Positions 30,842 through 42,299 of a stretch of 64,000 nucleotides of DNA are shown piece after piece (positions within the stretch are counted from its first letter, which is position 1; every line of letters starts with the position of its first letter). Under the pieces are notes generated by a model, which had not been told where the DNA came from, made no database searches, and saw only the letters and a list, made by a program, of their open reading frames with translations. Source of the DNA: Lepidostoma basale (lineage: Eukaryota > Arthropoda > Insecta > Trichoptera > Lepidostomatidae). The translations under genes and the position numbers were made by a program. The stretch is taken from assembly GCA_022606425.2 (NCBI GenBank), contig JAHDVF020001261.1, positions 62,001-126,000 of the forward strand, read 5' to 3'.

Positions 30842-32464
30842 CTAACATAACCATGTAGAAACCACTTCGCCACCGCTTTTAATAAAGTCTATGGCAATAC
30901 AATCAAACCCAACAGCTTTTCCACTTTTCATTGCATTCACGGATCTTTTCATCTCATTCGTACTTATTTTTTCAATATTATCATTCATAGGTCCCGCACT
31001 CGCACTAGCTGTTATACTTTCGATCACGCTTGTATCACCACCATACATCTCCTTAAAATATTCCATCCATCTTTCTTGTATGATCTTACTCTCCGTTAAC
31101 ATTCTTCCCTCGTTGTCTAAAATTGCTTTCACACATCCACTATCAGGAGGATTTCGGGCTTTTTTTACTTCTTTCCAAAACATTTTTAAATTTGCTTGGA
31201 AGTTGTTTGTCATTTTGAGCCCTTCTTCCTCCTTCAGCTTTTCTTTCCGCGCTTTCACTACCGACTTCACTCTCTTCTTGCATACCTTATACAAATCTTT
31301 TGCTCTTTCATACTTAACTCTGTCATTCTTATTTATCGACAACATATTTAACCAAGCATCTTTCTTCTCTTTAACAGCAATCTTTACGTCATCATTCCAC
31401 CATGCATCCCCTTTCCTTCTTCCTTGTACACACACACCACACGATTCTTTCGCTGATTCACACAAACTCTCCTTCAAGTATTTCCAGGTCTCGTCAATAC
31501 TCAACTCACTTACATCCCGCTCACTCAATCTATCTTTCACTTTTCTTACGAAATTATTTCTTACGTCATTGTTTTGCAGTTTTTCAACTTTGACTCTAGT
31601 CGGTGCGGCTACTGTTTTGCTTCTTCTGGTTCGCCATCCCCGGAATAAGATCACTTTTGCCACTACTAAAAAATGATCCGTTTCCAGTTCGGCTCCCCTG
31701 AAGACCCTTGAATCAACAGTATCCGCCCGTAATCTAGAGTCTACAATGACGTAATCTATAATGGACCTTTCAAATCCTCTTTCCCAAGTATAGAGATGGA
31801 TTCTCTTATGATCGAAGATGGTATTTGATACAAAGAGACCCCATTCTATACACAATTCAAGCAGTCTCCTTCCATTATCATTTATTCGTCTATCACCAAA
31901 CGTACCCAGACATTCCTCGTACCCACTCCTACGGATTCCCACCCAACCGTTCATATCACCTGCTATTATCAATCTTTCGTTTTCACTCTTACACACCAAT
32001 GTCTCTCTCACTTTGTCCCAAAACTCATCTTTACTCGCCTCATTTTCGTTGTTACCAGGGGCGTATCCAATTAAAAGGAAAACTCTTGTTAACCTGATCT
32101 TGAAGCGAATCCACATGAGTCTTGGGCTAACACATTTATAACCTTTCATACATTCTACCATCCTTGGAGCTAGCACCGCCGCCACGCCTTGGCATGCTCT
32201 GTGGACATTCGGCACACCCGACCACAGAACAAGCTTATCCGCATGCTCCAAGGAACCACACTCTTTCATCATACATTCAGTCACACATAAAACATCTAAA
32301 CACTTATTATCCATTTCTGCACACATCTCATTCAACTTTCCTTCCATACCTCCCCTTATATTCCATGTACCGATGCGGCACTCCACCCTTCTCTGTTCGC
32401 CCCTGCGGGAGATGCGGTGTGATGGGTTGCGGACCTCATCGCCACCAGTAGGCATCACCCGCAC
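30842..32464 (-). pseudogene. RTE-A APE-type endonuclease and linker (A3)
   Basis: 540 codons. The endonuclease is at about residues 30-255: IGTWNIRGG (Asn35), LCVTECMM (Glu63), LIGYAPGN, IIAGDMNGWVG (D and N), SIIDYVIVDSRLR and ETDHFLVVAKV (the D-H pair). All expected catalytic positions of an APE/DNase I-like nuclease are present. A charged linker follows (KGDAWWNDDVKIAVKEKKDA, MFWKEVKKARNPPDSGC), then the RT start KSGKAVGFDCIAIDFI. It stops early at TAG 30842-30844, where A2 continues with W-L-Y-R. The first ATG is taken as the start because homology to the 5' ends of the mini-derivatives stops just upstream of it. Confidence 0.88.
32383..32428. repeat. 5' terminal inverted arm of RTE-A
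   Basis: Plus-strand CGCCCCTGCGGGAGATGCGG TGTGATGGGTT is the counterpart of the 3' arm at 29422-29467. It lies within the first codons of the frame (NPSHRISRRGEQ). Confidence 0.7.
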
Positions 32465-32466
32465 AC

Positions 32467-33824
32467 ACTTAAATGCTAAATCATTTACAAACTATATCTA
32501 AAATAAAATTCAATTATATAAAATAAATAAATAAAATAAATCATAAAATAAAAATAACAAAATATAACAAATAATTTTTTTTTTAACAAATAATAAAGCT
32601 ATTTTCTAAGATCATATCCTTTCATTAAAAGTTTATTTCTCACGTTACCACCGTTATATTAATAAAATTTTAGTAATTTAGGCACTTAAAATAGTTTAAC
32701 TTCCAGCAAGCACTTCAATATGCATCAAAAGAATTATTCAAATTGACATCGGAACAAATGTACATAAACGTTCGAAAAAAAAATATGAAAACTAATTTTG
32801 GCACCTGTCAAAACACTTCACATAAACAATGTAATTATATTTTTCACCACCAAAACAGCACAAAGGTTTAAATTTTCACAATCAAATAGTATTTAAGGGT
32901 GGCAAGATGCGTATTGGTCAGGATTATTCTCACATGGATCATTTATATATAAATTTTGTCCACTAGTTGACGATGTTTTAAAAAAAGGTCAATATTAAAA
33001 TTTGCTCATCCAACAGGACACTAAATATGGAATAAGACTAAATATATATTTTAGAGATTTTTTTACATTATATCTTTCCACCATTTACACTGAACTCAAA
33101 CTAAGAAATTTTTATTTATTCGTTTTTTACCATTATGTGGGAAATAATACAAAAAAAACAAATAATCAGTTATAATTTATGTTATAACAATGCCATACAG
33201 TTGTAAAAACATTACTCCAAAACAAGAAAGCACCTGTATAAAAACATTCAGCCTAAAACAACATTTAAAACAATATCTTACATCACTGTTCTATCAAAAA
33301 TAAATTGAAATTACAAATTTAGTATACATTAAAATCGTTACATTATGCAATGTATTTATATGTATTAATCATCAAATGTTATGTTAAACAATCATTCCAA
33401 AAGTTTGGTAAAATATTTATTTTCTAGTACATTTGTTAGTTTATTACATGGGTTTAATCTCAAATACCCTTATATCCAAGTTTTACTGTATAAAAAAATC
33501 ATCTGTTTTCGGATGCCAGTTGTAAATATCCAAATATCAATCGTTTATTCGATTATAACACTTTTATTAATAACTGAACGTTGACTGTTTACACAGTTGT
33601 TCCAAAAGAGGTCTTCGACAATTGGAAAGAACATTGGGGGTGCATGAGATGTAAATGGGGGTCCACGAGATGGTTCAACTAATTTGAAGCGAATATTGAA
33701 AATTTGATATCTTAGCATCAGGCTAATCCGTCCTATTAAAACATTGATTTATTTGTGCTTTTATTGTATGTAAAAATGTTGAATTTGAATTTTGTTTCGT
33801 TTTAATTAATTAGTGTAGTCCAAA
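32467..33824. other. AT-rich, nothing recognised
   Basis: Starts with an A/T microsatellite-like stretch (AAATAAATAAATAAAATAAA at 32521). No genes or repeats identified. Confidence 0.5.
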
Positions 33825-33995
33825 TGTTCCATTGTTTTGGCCGAAACACTATGATACTTCAACATTATTAACACTGTTTAAATATGACATTTTTTATTAT
33901 TAAAGTTTTTAAAATGTCGCAACAGCGGTTTCATCAGCTGATGACAACATCGGTTGCCAAAACAGATGTCGCAACATTCTCAAAATGGTTATGAT
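33825..33995. repeat. Penelope-like terminal repeat P2 with paired cores
   Basis: Shares CCATTGTTTTGGCCGAAACAC and the ATACTTCA..ATTA.ACACTGTT block with P1, then ATGTCGCAACAGCGGTTTCA. Plus-strand core: CTGATGA, CAAC-ATCG-GTTG stem, CCAAAAC, AGAT, GTC GCAAC. A second, inverted core overlaps through the palindrome TCATCAGCTGATGA but has lost stem II. Confidence 0.5.
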
Positions 33996-35168
33996 GTAAC
34001 ATTGTGATATTATTTTATCACAGTATTGTTAATTTAACTGTGTAAATTTATAAGTACAAAACCTGACATACATTTTATTTTAAAAAGTTCTTTTCTACAG
34101 TTAACCCTATTATAATGAGTAGCTTTGTGTTAGCTTCGAATACTAATTCTATAGTTACAGAAGAATAAGTAAAAAATCAATATTAGGGAGAATGTTTGGG
34201 AACCTCTGGTTGAACAGATGTAAATAAGAGAATGTTTTTTTTTAGATTTTAGGATTACGCAGAGTTTTTTCGTATATGTATAAACAGTACACCAATTAGT
34301 TAAATAGTTTAATTTATGGAATATCAGTGGCCCCTTTGATGTATGAGAATGATGCTGTACTATTGGTGACATCAAGTATTCATACATTCATTCATTCATC
34401 AATTCAACAGCGCTATAACCAGTATGGAGTCAGTCACCGCCATATACAATTAATCACTTGGCTGGAATGTATCCCTCAGAACGTGGCATTCATCTACTGC
34501 TCCAACTAGCTTAGTCTGCTTTTCTGCTTCCATTAAATCCTCAGACAAAATCCCTTTATTGATTCTTCTTCACTCGTGGGGGATCCATTCTCATTCACCA
34601 CAATGATAAATTAGGTACACCGATACTGTTACGTCTTCTACATTCACTTCGATCGGGTTATTCACCCGTTTGAGAATTTTTCTGTCAGTGTCTACGTTTT
34701 TTGTAGATGCATGGATGATTAAATTAGAGTTTTGTAAAATATATCAGCCAATCTCGATAAAGCCAACTGTCTCTGTTGATGTGACCTGTATATTATTCCT
34801 ACTTATTTTGATTTAACTTATATTACGGAAAGCTATGAAAGGTTTGTTCATAGAAACTCGCTATCATACTCTAGCGTTCTCATTTGGTGTTCTCATCAGA
34901 AGATGGCAGCGAGCCGACGAAATTTTTTTCATCATTTATGTTGAACACTAAGAAATTTCACTTAACAACAATAACATGTTTTTTTAATGTTATAATTTTC
35001 AAAATATTTATGACCTTCGCTTTCAGAATAAAAATGTAACTGTTTACAATAATGACGTGGATATACCTTGTTGTATTTGTTTTGTCTTTACAAAACATTG
35101 CGTAATATTTTCATTTATTCCTTTCATTTGTGGTTTTTTTTGCAGGAAAGTTTGTAATTTATCTTCTT
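33996..35168. other. mixed AT-rich sequence, nothing assigned
   Basis: Positions 34885-34925 hold CATCAGAAGATGGCAGCGAG then CCGACGAAA, a decayed member of the Q hammerhead-type family. The stretch 34350-34770 is less AT-rich but gives no protein match. Confidence 0.4.
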
Positions 35169-35640
35169 TTAACATCCCACATGATGATGTTTATCACTGA
35201 AGAGGTGTGTAAATAAACCAATTTTTATTTTTAAATACACATTTTTTTTATATATCATGCACATTGTGCTCGAACTTATATAACAACGAAAGATTGGACT
35301 CAATGGTAGACTAAATTGACGTGGGATTTCTAAGTAAAATAAAAATCGTGGCGACGATTCGTTTATTAATCTCATCTCGTTCCATCTGCTTACTAGGGAA
35401 TCAAGGTGCGAAAAGTTTACAAAATGTATTGGCGCCAATATTAATTTGAGTAAGAGCGTATGGACGCATTGCTGTAAGGATACAAACTTCCTTTTGGCCT
35501 GGTTAATCTGGCGGCTAGAGAGCATTGTGCCTCTTGAATTTAATCTAGCGTGGTCGATGATTTTCTTTGAAGCAATATTAAACAAGAGACATGTCAGTGC
35601 ACCGCCCTGCCTTAGATCTATAATGATGCTATAGCCATTG
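35169..35640 (-). pseudogene. non-LTR RT fragment, family unclear
   Basis: Just upstream of and into the minus-strand frame 35585-35169 one reads DLRQGGALTCLLFNIASKK and ARLNSRGT, a motif B (LRQGD.LSCLLFN.ALE) of an RTE/CR1-like RT. The following codons lose similarity after about 30 residues, so only a short piece is secure. Confidence 0.5.
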
Positions 35641-35714
35641 ATCGTTCTAAATATTTACACAAGACCGATCCTGAGTCATTGTTAGCTTCTTGTTTTATAT
35701 CAAGTTGCAGCGTT

Positions 35715-36140
35715 CTGTATAATGGAGTTAAAGAACACAATTATTAAGCAGCAGTTATCTTTGGATGCATGAAGGACACTGTTGAGAAAAATATGGATAT
35801 GCTAGTGAAAAGCGATGTTAGGATCTGCAAAATATGCATCAGATCCATAATGATTTACGAAATCGAAGCATGGACAGATACTGTCAGAACCAAATATCTC
35901 GTAAGAACAGTAGAAATGAAAATATTGCGACTTATCGTGGGTATACAGAGTAGGCAGAAAATAAGATGGACCCAGCTATGATTCCCAAGATTGTGATGCA
36001 CGAGACTTTCGACGGCCCTCCGTCGACCACTTGGACAATCTCAAAGGAAATGGAGTAAAAACTGGATGTCTTCATTACAGGATCAAATTTGTTATAATTT
36101 GTTATAAGACCTAAATAAGGAAAAGAAGAAGATCCACATT
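35715..36140 (+). pseudogene. RTE-like 3' end, family E type, copy E4
   Basis: The frame DVRICKICIRSIMIYEIEAW, LVRTVEMKILRLIVGIQSR corresponds to R.CIRPIMTYG.EA.. T...L...EMK.LR.I.G. It ends in AAGGAAAAGAAGAAGA. Degenerate, without the RT core. Confidence 0.55.
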
Positions 36141-37609
36141 GAGAATCTACCATACGAAAAATACCATCTCCATCTAAAAGATCATGACGTGCTGTATAAG
36201 TGTAGTTAAGTTATGATACATAAGTATATTAGAATATATGTTTGTAGTGCTTCATTTTCTCTGTCTACTCTTTGGGAAAATGACGTGTTAAAATGTAACA
36301 TTGAATTAAATTAGCATCGATTTAATCAAATTATTTATTTGGGGCTAATTTAATCATTTTTTATATTCAACTATTTAGTTTTTATGAACAAGTTTTGAAT
36401 TAATTTGCATGTCGCATTATCTTGAGTACAGTTTAACTGTTGCATCAACTTCTCCAGAATACGCATAATGAATTTCCCACCTTCCTAGAACAAAGCTTGC
36501 ACCTTCAGGTGTTGAAGTTTACAGCAATACGCTTTCACGAAGGGACCTAGTACAGCCATACCTAGAATGGGTCATATATACCTACCTGTTTCTAGGACCT
36601 CATATACATTATAGATTCGGATTAAGCTTCCATTAGCATGACAACCAATTCGGTTGAAGGAGAATACAATATATCCCCAAATCAGTGGCGTGCGTATTTT
36701 TTATTATTTTAAGATTATCTTTTGATACAATTGTTTACTCTGTTTATCAATTTTTAAGTAGCCCTAAGACATTTGCTGGTCCAAAATTATTCTTTGTAAA
36801 ATTCAGAATTATTTTATCTTTTTTTTATAATAAGCTCTGCTTTTGTCAATCTACATTGAGGAAAAATGATTGATTTGTTACTTTCTTATATACCTAAATA
36901 TAATTTAGAATCTTTTTGTTAATATGACTTGCTTATAAATAGTTTTCGTTTTCTATTTTGTTATAAGCTTCTTCATAACCAGATTAAAATGATGAAAATA
37001 GAAGGCGAATGAATCCTCTACTTCGAGGCCTAGCAAAGGCGACTAAATAGATTATAATAAAGATACTCACTATTAACATAAATTTAGGCGAAGTTTAACA
37101 TTGTAAGCTCATCCATTAAAGTACTTTTATAGAGAAGTAATTCTGGTCTAAAATTTTGAATGTATTTTTCACAAGTATATGGAGGTCGCAAACAATAAAA
37201 ACCTTGATCCAGATTTTCTAGCTCAAAGCTTAAGCTTTTGTACTCGTTAAGGGCTAAACCAGGCGTCATAGTTGTTAATTGAAAATATGTTGAATTTCAA
37301 AAGCCTTTCATTATGACATATATTATATTATTGGCGCCTCTGGGTCAGAGTCAATCCAGTTCGCTGCGGTTGAAGTGTCACCTATAAGGGTCGGCCCTCC
37401 GTCAATCCATTCCAGAGCCCTTCTGATGGGGACGGGCTAAGGGCCCGCCGACAATTATTGCCCTACATATATAAATATGTGCGTACTATTCACCTACTCT
37501 AGAAACGAATTGACTTTTGCCATATTTCTGTATTTAATCGTCGAAGGGTTGACAACTCCACTATTTTTTTTTTCGTTATGATATAAGCTGATATACCTAT
37601 TTTTGCATA
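36141..37609. other. no gene recognised; GC-richer patch 37331-37465
   Basis: The patch 37331-37465 (TTGGCGCCTCTGGGTCAGAG, CGGCCCTCCGTCAATCC, GGGGACGGGCTAAGGGCCCG) looks like an unclassified mobile-element piece. Positions 36410-36680 have mixed composition with no motif. Confidence 0.35.
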
Positions 37610-37905
37610 ACTATTTTGTGACAATCCATTGCTTTTTACCGAAACACTATGGATACTTCAATATAATTAAATTTTTAATTTTACTGTACGTACCAAAATT
37701 TATTTATTATTTTTATGAGATTGTCACGTCAGCTGTTTCGCCAACCTATTATGACATCATCAGGTGTTACAAAAAATTGTTTGTAACAGTCTTTGTTGTC
37801 ACGTGTTACAAACAACTGTTACAAACAGTTGTTTGTAACACCTGATGATGCCAACATAGGTTGACGAAACAGCTACTGCGACAATCTCATAAATAATAAT
37901 ACATA
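37610..37905. repeat. Penelope-like repeat P3, inverted pair
   Basis: Two P-type ends face each other. Left (37717-37770): GTCACGTCAGCTGTTTCGCC..ATCATCAGGTGTTAC. Right (37818-37895): GTTTGTAACACCTGATGATG, CAACATAGGTTGAC, GAAACAGC, TGCGACAA. They are joined by ACAAACAACTGTTACAAACA-type inverted sequence, so the whole can snap back. In the right core TTGT..CAC before CTGATGA can pair with GCGACAA after the cleavage site, giving a plausible stem I, and CAAC-ATAG-GTTG gives stem II. Confidence 0.55.
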
Positions 37906-38229
37906 AATTGTTATGCGGATACATAAATAAAATACATAAATAATACATGTTTCGAAATTTAAACATTTAATAATATTTATTTAATAATAGTTTATAAAAA
38001 AAATATCTCGCAGTACATTAAGCCAAAACTTGGTGTTAAATTTGTTTAAAATCTATGAACTAATAATTACCGAATAATTTAAAAACAGCCTATTCATTAC
38101 GATTTTTGACAAATTACGTTTATAAACCTTTACCTGTATACGATTCTGAAACTGATATACCAGTGTGTGCCAAAACGGCACATAAATATGTATTCAGATT
38201 TTGTATTATTTTTCGATTGAAACTTTTAA
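37906..38229. other. AT-rich, nothing recognised
   Basis: No feature seen. Confidence 0.5.
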
Positions 38230-38470
38230 GACCAATATTAAAACTTTAGAAATCTTTCGACAAATTTTATAGTTTTAATTTTATTTTATTATTCCTTAGC
38301 CGTTTCTCGTGGCCTCTGTCCCCCTGCTCGCTTGACCAACCTTTTGAGAGGCCTATAGTCAGACCAATATTAAAACAATATTTTAGAGATCTTTCAGCAA
38401 ATTTTATAGTTTTAATTTAATTTTATTATTCCTTAACCGTTTCTCATGGTCTCTGTCCCCCTGCCCGCTG
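38230..38470 (+). repeat. two-copy direct repeat, about 110 bp
   Basis: CCAATATTAAAAC ... CAAATTTTATAGTTTTAATT ... TTATTCCTTA.CCGTTTCTC ... CTCTGTCCCCCTGC occurs at about 38232-38338 and again at 38362-38474 with small differences. The second copy runs straight into the RTE-like 3' end. Confidence 0.75.
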
Positions 38471-38590
38471 GACCGACGATGTTGTTAGGATTGCTGGACC
38501 TAGATGGATAAGAGTGGCAATGGATAGGGGACAATGTTTTTGGAGAGGCCTACAGTCAGCAGTGGACGTCAGACGGGTGATAAGTAAGTA
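38440..38590 (+). pseudogene. RTE-like C-terminus, family G
   Basis: The frame PARWTDDVVRIAGPRWIRVA, MDRGQCFWRGLQSAVDVRRV ends before ATAAGTAAGTA. The W.DD..R.AG..W...A.DR..W......AVD layout is a common RTE C-terminus in insects. Confidence 0.65.
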
Positions 38591-39119
38591 TGTTTCTTGT
38601 ACTCAATATGGTCTCAAGTTTAAAATCATTGAAAAAATTTATTTATTTGGGTATGTTATTTTACCTGTAATCGTGTTAAGAATTTGATTCCACCTATATT
38701 CCACCTTAGAGCATAGCGCTTAGTAAACTTGTAATATCTTCCAAATAAGCACAATTGCGTTACAATTTCTAAACAGTAGACCCAGACATTACACAAATAT
38801 TAAAGCGAATAAAGTTAACTTCGCAACACGCTAGATCCGGATTCCATAACTGAATTTATTTTCAGTACGCAGATAAAATTCCACAAGAAAATAGACCACA
38901 ACTCGATCGCCACTCAAAGATTTCATTAAAAAAGTATGTGAGATTTATTGAGTTTAATAACTTCTAAATTTCAATAGCATTAATTTTTTGTAATGTTTTG
39001 TAAATGAAAAAAAAATATTATGATTTATATCTCATTTTAAAAAGTGATTTGCGTACACATAATATTAACATATGTTAGATCACTTACAAACGTCATGTTT
39101 AGAAGGCCTAAATATCAAA
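38591..39119. other. AT-rich, nothing recognised
   Basis: No feature seen. Confidence 0.5.
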
Positions 39120-39392
39120 ATTATACAAATGAAAACGTCCGTTTTCTAGTAGTTCCATTATATTTATGGGGATGACAGGTTTTCATTTGCTAAGGCATTA
39201 TCAAATGTAAAATAAATAATATAAATTTGTCTTTATTTATCTTTGTTATGTGTCATTTGTGTATTATGTATAAATAAATAAATAAATAAATATATGTCAT
39301 TCCCATAAAATATAATGAAACTTCGAGAAAACAGACGTTTTCATTCGTATCAATTATTTGACATGGAATTTTGTAGCATTGTGGAACAAACA
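39120..39392. mobile_element. hairpin MITE M1, copy f, with inserted AT block
   Basis: Left arm GAAAACGTCCGTTTTCTAG and TTATGGGGATGACAGG; right arm GTCATTCCCATAAAATATAA, CGAGAAAACAGACGTTTTCA. Between them, after CATTATCAAATG, sit about 85 extra bases including TAAATAAATAAATAAATAAA. Confidence 0.65.
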
Positions 39393-39404
39393 ATAAACGA
39401 CTTA

Positions 39405-40240
39405 ATACAAACTAACTAACTAACCATCACGCCATTTCCCCGGAGGGGTAGGCAGAGAGGATGGATCGCCACACTGGCCTGTCCTGGCACACCTTTCGGG
39501 CTTCCTTAACATTCATACATCGCACCATGCACGCACGTCGATTATTCCGACTTCGAATTTGGCCGCCTTTTAGTAATTGGTTAATTTGGTCATGCCATGT
39601 TTTCCTCGGTCGTCCTCGGCTTCTTTTCCCACTCACGCTGCTTGTGTACAACTTTTAACCATTCTACTCTCATCCATTCGTTCCATATGTCCGAACCATC
39701 TCAGGGATCCTTTTTAATTTTATTCATGATGCAGTCATCTGTCTTACATTTCTTTCTTATTTCATCGTTCGGTATTCTATCATACAACGTTTTCCCGCAC
39801 ATTCTTCTTAGTGATCTCATTTCTACGGCGTTTATCCTGCTTTCATCCTTCTTTTGCCAGCTCCAAGCTTCACTTCCATACATGAGGGTTGGCACTAGAA
39901 CTCCATTGTGTACTGCCATCTTTGCTTCTGTGGATATATTTCTATTTGCAGTAATGACTTTGAGTGCGCCATTTATTTTATTCCCAGCACCAACCCTCCT
40001 TTCGATCTCTTCCTCCATTTTTCCGTCTCTTGTAAACATGCTTCCCAGATACGTAAATTCAGTAACTTGCTCCAATTTCTCGCCCATCGCACTCATATCA
40101 CAAATCGTCATACATTATTCTTTCTCGAAAACCATCACTTTAGATTTAGACACATTCATCACCAAGTCACTCTTTTTGCATGCCTCATACATCCTTGCCA
40201 CTAAGACTTGCAAATTGTCTTTACTGTCAGCGATTAACAC
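39405..40240 (-). pseudogene. RTE-A copy A4, 5'-truncated
   Basis: Tail ACTAACTAACTAACC (39412), then the frame 39651-39427 ending SAYPSGEMA. A second frame 40111-39701 holds EFTYLGSMFTRDGKMEEEIE, NGALKVITANRNISTEAKMA, LMYGSEAWSWQKKDES and CGKTLYDRIPNDEIRKK. Frame breaks lie near 39690 and 40115. It is cut off at 40240, just downstream of where the YADD box would be. Belongs to the GEMA/TTAG subfamily with A5 and A6. Confidence 0.88.
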
Positions 40241-41119
40241 TTAATATATTATAATAATAATAATTAAAAAAAAAAAATTATACAATTAGTTCATGAAGTT
40301 ACTTCACCATATTTTTGGTGTAAAAAGTGTGTTTCACTGGCCAATTCGTGTACCGCACGTGGAGGGGAATATAGAGGAGTTTTTTTCTTCTAACACTGTC
40401 ATCGTAGAAGATTACTTGGTTAGATTAAATCTGCCAAAAATCCCTTTACATAATAATTATTATTCATCTAACTGAACAGAATACATTAGCACAACAATGT
40501 CTCGGACAAACGCCAACCGAGAAACAAAGAGACTTTATCTCATTTCAGTTGCTTAGAAAAGGATTATCCTCTTGTAACTAAATACAGCTCTTCCCCAGAA
40601 TAGAACCTTTGGTCTTTAGCATGAAACATAATTAGAGAAATGGCCGGCAGAATGTGCTGACCCGACAACTTGGAGCTCACGTATTCCAACGGCAATGATA
40701 AATTTCTGTGTCGTGTTTCGGTCCCTTGAAAGACACAAAACAAATACATTATTCATGACGAGAAACAGTCGCGGTATATACTTTTGACCACATCAACTGC
40801 CCGCTAATAACACCGCTCATCTAAACCGCCCGTCCTTAGCCTGTCTGTGCCGGTAACGCGGGATCTACGTCAGTACACAACGTGAACGGACATGGGAAGG
40901 GTATATAAACTAGCAATAATTAATGAGAGGGTATAATCAACGATCTTAGTGCTTCCGGAAATTTTTTATCCATTATTATATATTTTTACCAGCGAGGACA
41001 CTGTTTTATTGTATCTCAATTTGCTAATTGACAAATGACATTAACAAATTTATTTTAAATCAAATAAAATTGACAAAAAAAAAACTTAAATGTTTGTCGT
41101 TTTATATATATAATATTTA
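40241..41119. other. less AT-rich unique sequence; possible TATA element
   Basis: 40480-40970 has balanced composition and no transposon similarity, so it may be host sequence. GGGTATATAAACTAGC at 40896-40911 would suit a TATA box on the plus strand. No exon with codon-like structure is visible downstream. Confidence 0.25.
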
Positions 41120-41345
41120 TTGTTTCTTGAGCGGTTATGTAACACTCCATATAAAATAATGAATAAGAATGAAAACATCTATTTAACAGAAGTTTTATTA
41201 TATTTTATGGGAATGACATTTTAATCTTATAAAGGCCTTGTCAAATGTTTGATGATATAAAACATAATGAAACTTTTAGAAATCAAACTTTTAAATCATA
41301 TAATTATATAACATGGAGTTTTTTTTATCATTGTTTAAGAAACAA
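41120..41345. mobile_element. hairpin MITE M1, copy g, complete
   Basis: Outer ends TTGTTTCTTGAGC and GTTTAAGAAACAA are inverted. Next come the pair ATGTAACACTCC / GGAGTTTTTTTTATCAT, then GAATGAAAACATCTATTTAA and TTATGGGAATGACATTT. Length 226 bases. TTTA on the left (41116-41119) and right (41346-41349) is a candidate target duplication. Confidence 0.7.
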
Positions 41346-41925
41346 TTTAAAAATAATTCCATCTAATATTATCATCGCAAGTAAAAACATAACATTTAAT
41401 ATTATATAGCTTCTACAAAAGGAACGTTTTTTGTAAATATTTAACATCAATTACATTAAGGTAATTAAAATTGAAAAATAAAAATTCACGCTGATCGGTT
41501 GTGGAAGGAACAAATTTCACAGTTTTTTGGAATTAATAAATTACAATGTTTATTTACTTTCTAGAAGTTTATTTATCTTTCTAGTGATTTAAATTATTTC
41601 AAATGTTGTAATACATATAGCGTATTGCAAGCTTAACAAAGATATTCAAAGTCATTGATTTTATTTTCAACCAAAAGAATACCAGATGACACAAAACAGA
41701 AAAGTGCTTCAAGCTAATAAAAATTAATCACTGAAAAGTATCGTAGTTTGTTCGCCAATTTTTAGTACAGATTTAAAATAGGGATGTGTCTATATGTTAA
41801 CCGATTCGCCATTTAAATTTAGAATAAATTCTCTCAAATGGTCATTCTACGCAAATACCATAATATTAAATCATAATTTTGACTTTAATGTTATGTTTAA
41901 TTAAAATGTACTAAAACGATCCATC
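41346..41925. other. AT-rich, nothing recognised
   Basis: No feature seen. Confidence 0.5.
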
Positions 41926-42072
41926 ACGCCGTCTCCCCGAAGGGGTAGGCAAAAAGAATGGACTGCCACACTTTAACCGATGCGGCACTCCATCCTTCTC
42001 TTTTCGCCCCCGTGGGAGACGCGGTGTGATGGGTTGCGAACCTCATCGCCACCAACAGGCATCTCCCGAGGC
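41926..42072 (-). mobile_element. mini-RTE-A derivative, copy 1
   Basis: On the plus strand: the RTE-A 3' terminal block CATCACGCCGTCTCCCCGAA GGGGTAGGC to GACTGCCACAC, then directly TTTAACCGATGCGGCACTCC, the 5' terminal block, running to CACCAACAGGCATCTCCCG. About 2.9 kb of internal sequence is missing. Because the two terminal blocks are inverted complements, the unit folds as a hairpin. No TTAG tail remains beside it. Confidence 0.8.
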
Positions 42073-42299
42073 CCATAGAGAGATCCCAATATAAAATAGA
42101 TTAGAAAATTGATTCAATTTGATACAATTGAATAATCTAAAAATTTCTTCGGATCTTTTGAGAATAACTTAACAAGAGCATGTATTTTTGCCTTAAAATC
42201 GTTTCTGGAATTCTATCAAAAATAATTTAATAACTTTTTGTTATATGAGTGATGAAAGTATAATATTTTCGAAATATGTCGATATAAATATACCCAAAT

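Larger units (their letters stand above)
29397..32466 (-). mobile_element. RTE-A retrotransposon copy A3, nearly full length
   Basis: About 3.05 kb with both termini: the 5' end near 32466, where similarity to the mini-derivative at 42072 stops, and the 3' end with a (TTAG)n tail (ACTAACTAACAAACTAACTA at 29398). It encodes one long polyprotein in the order endonuclease, linker, RT, basic tail. It is broken by a stop at 30840, a shift near 30650, a one-base loss near 30336 and a few small deletions. It is distinct from A1 and A2 in protein sequence and tail, so it belongs to another subfamily. Confidence 0.92.

Noticed and set aside
30891..31676. Long plus-strand open frames opposite RTE-A (also 29724-30344, 25680-25994, 39597-40244, 7667-7981)
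   Set aside because: They are the antisense of RTE-A coding sequence. The minus strand carries the recognisable endonuclease and RT motifs, and the plus frames have no domain of their own.
35169..35585. 138-codon open frame as a host gene
   Set aside because: Its start continues an RT motif B (LRQGG.LTCLLFN) and similarity fades afterwards; treated as a retrotransposon remnant.
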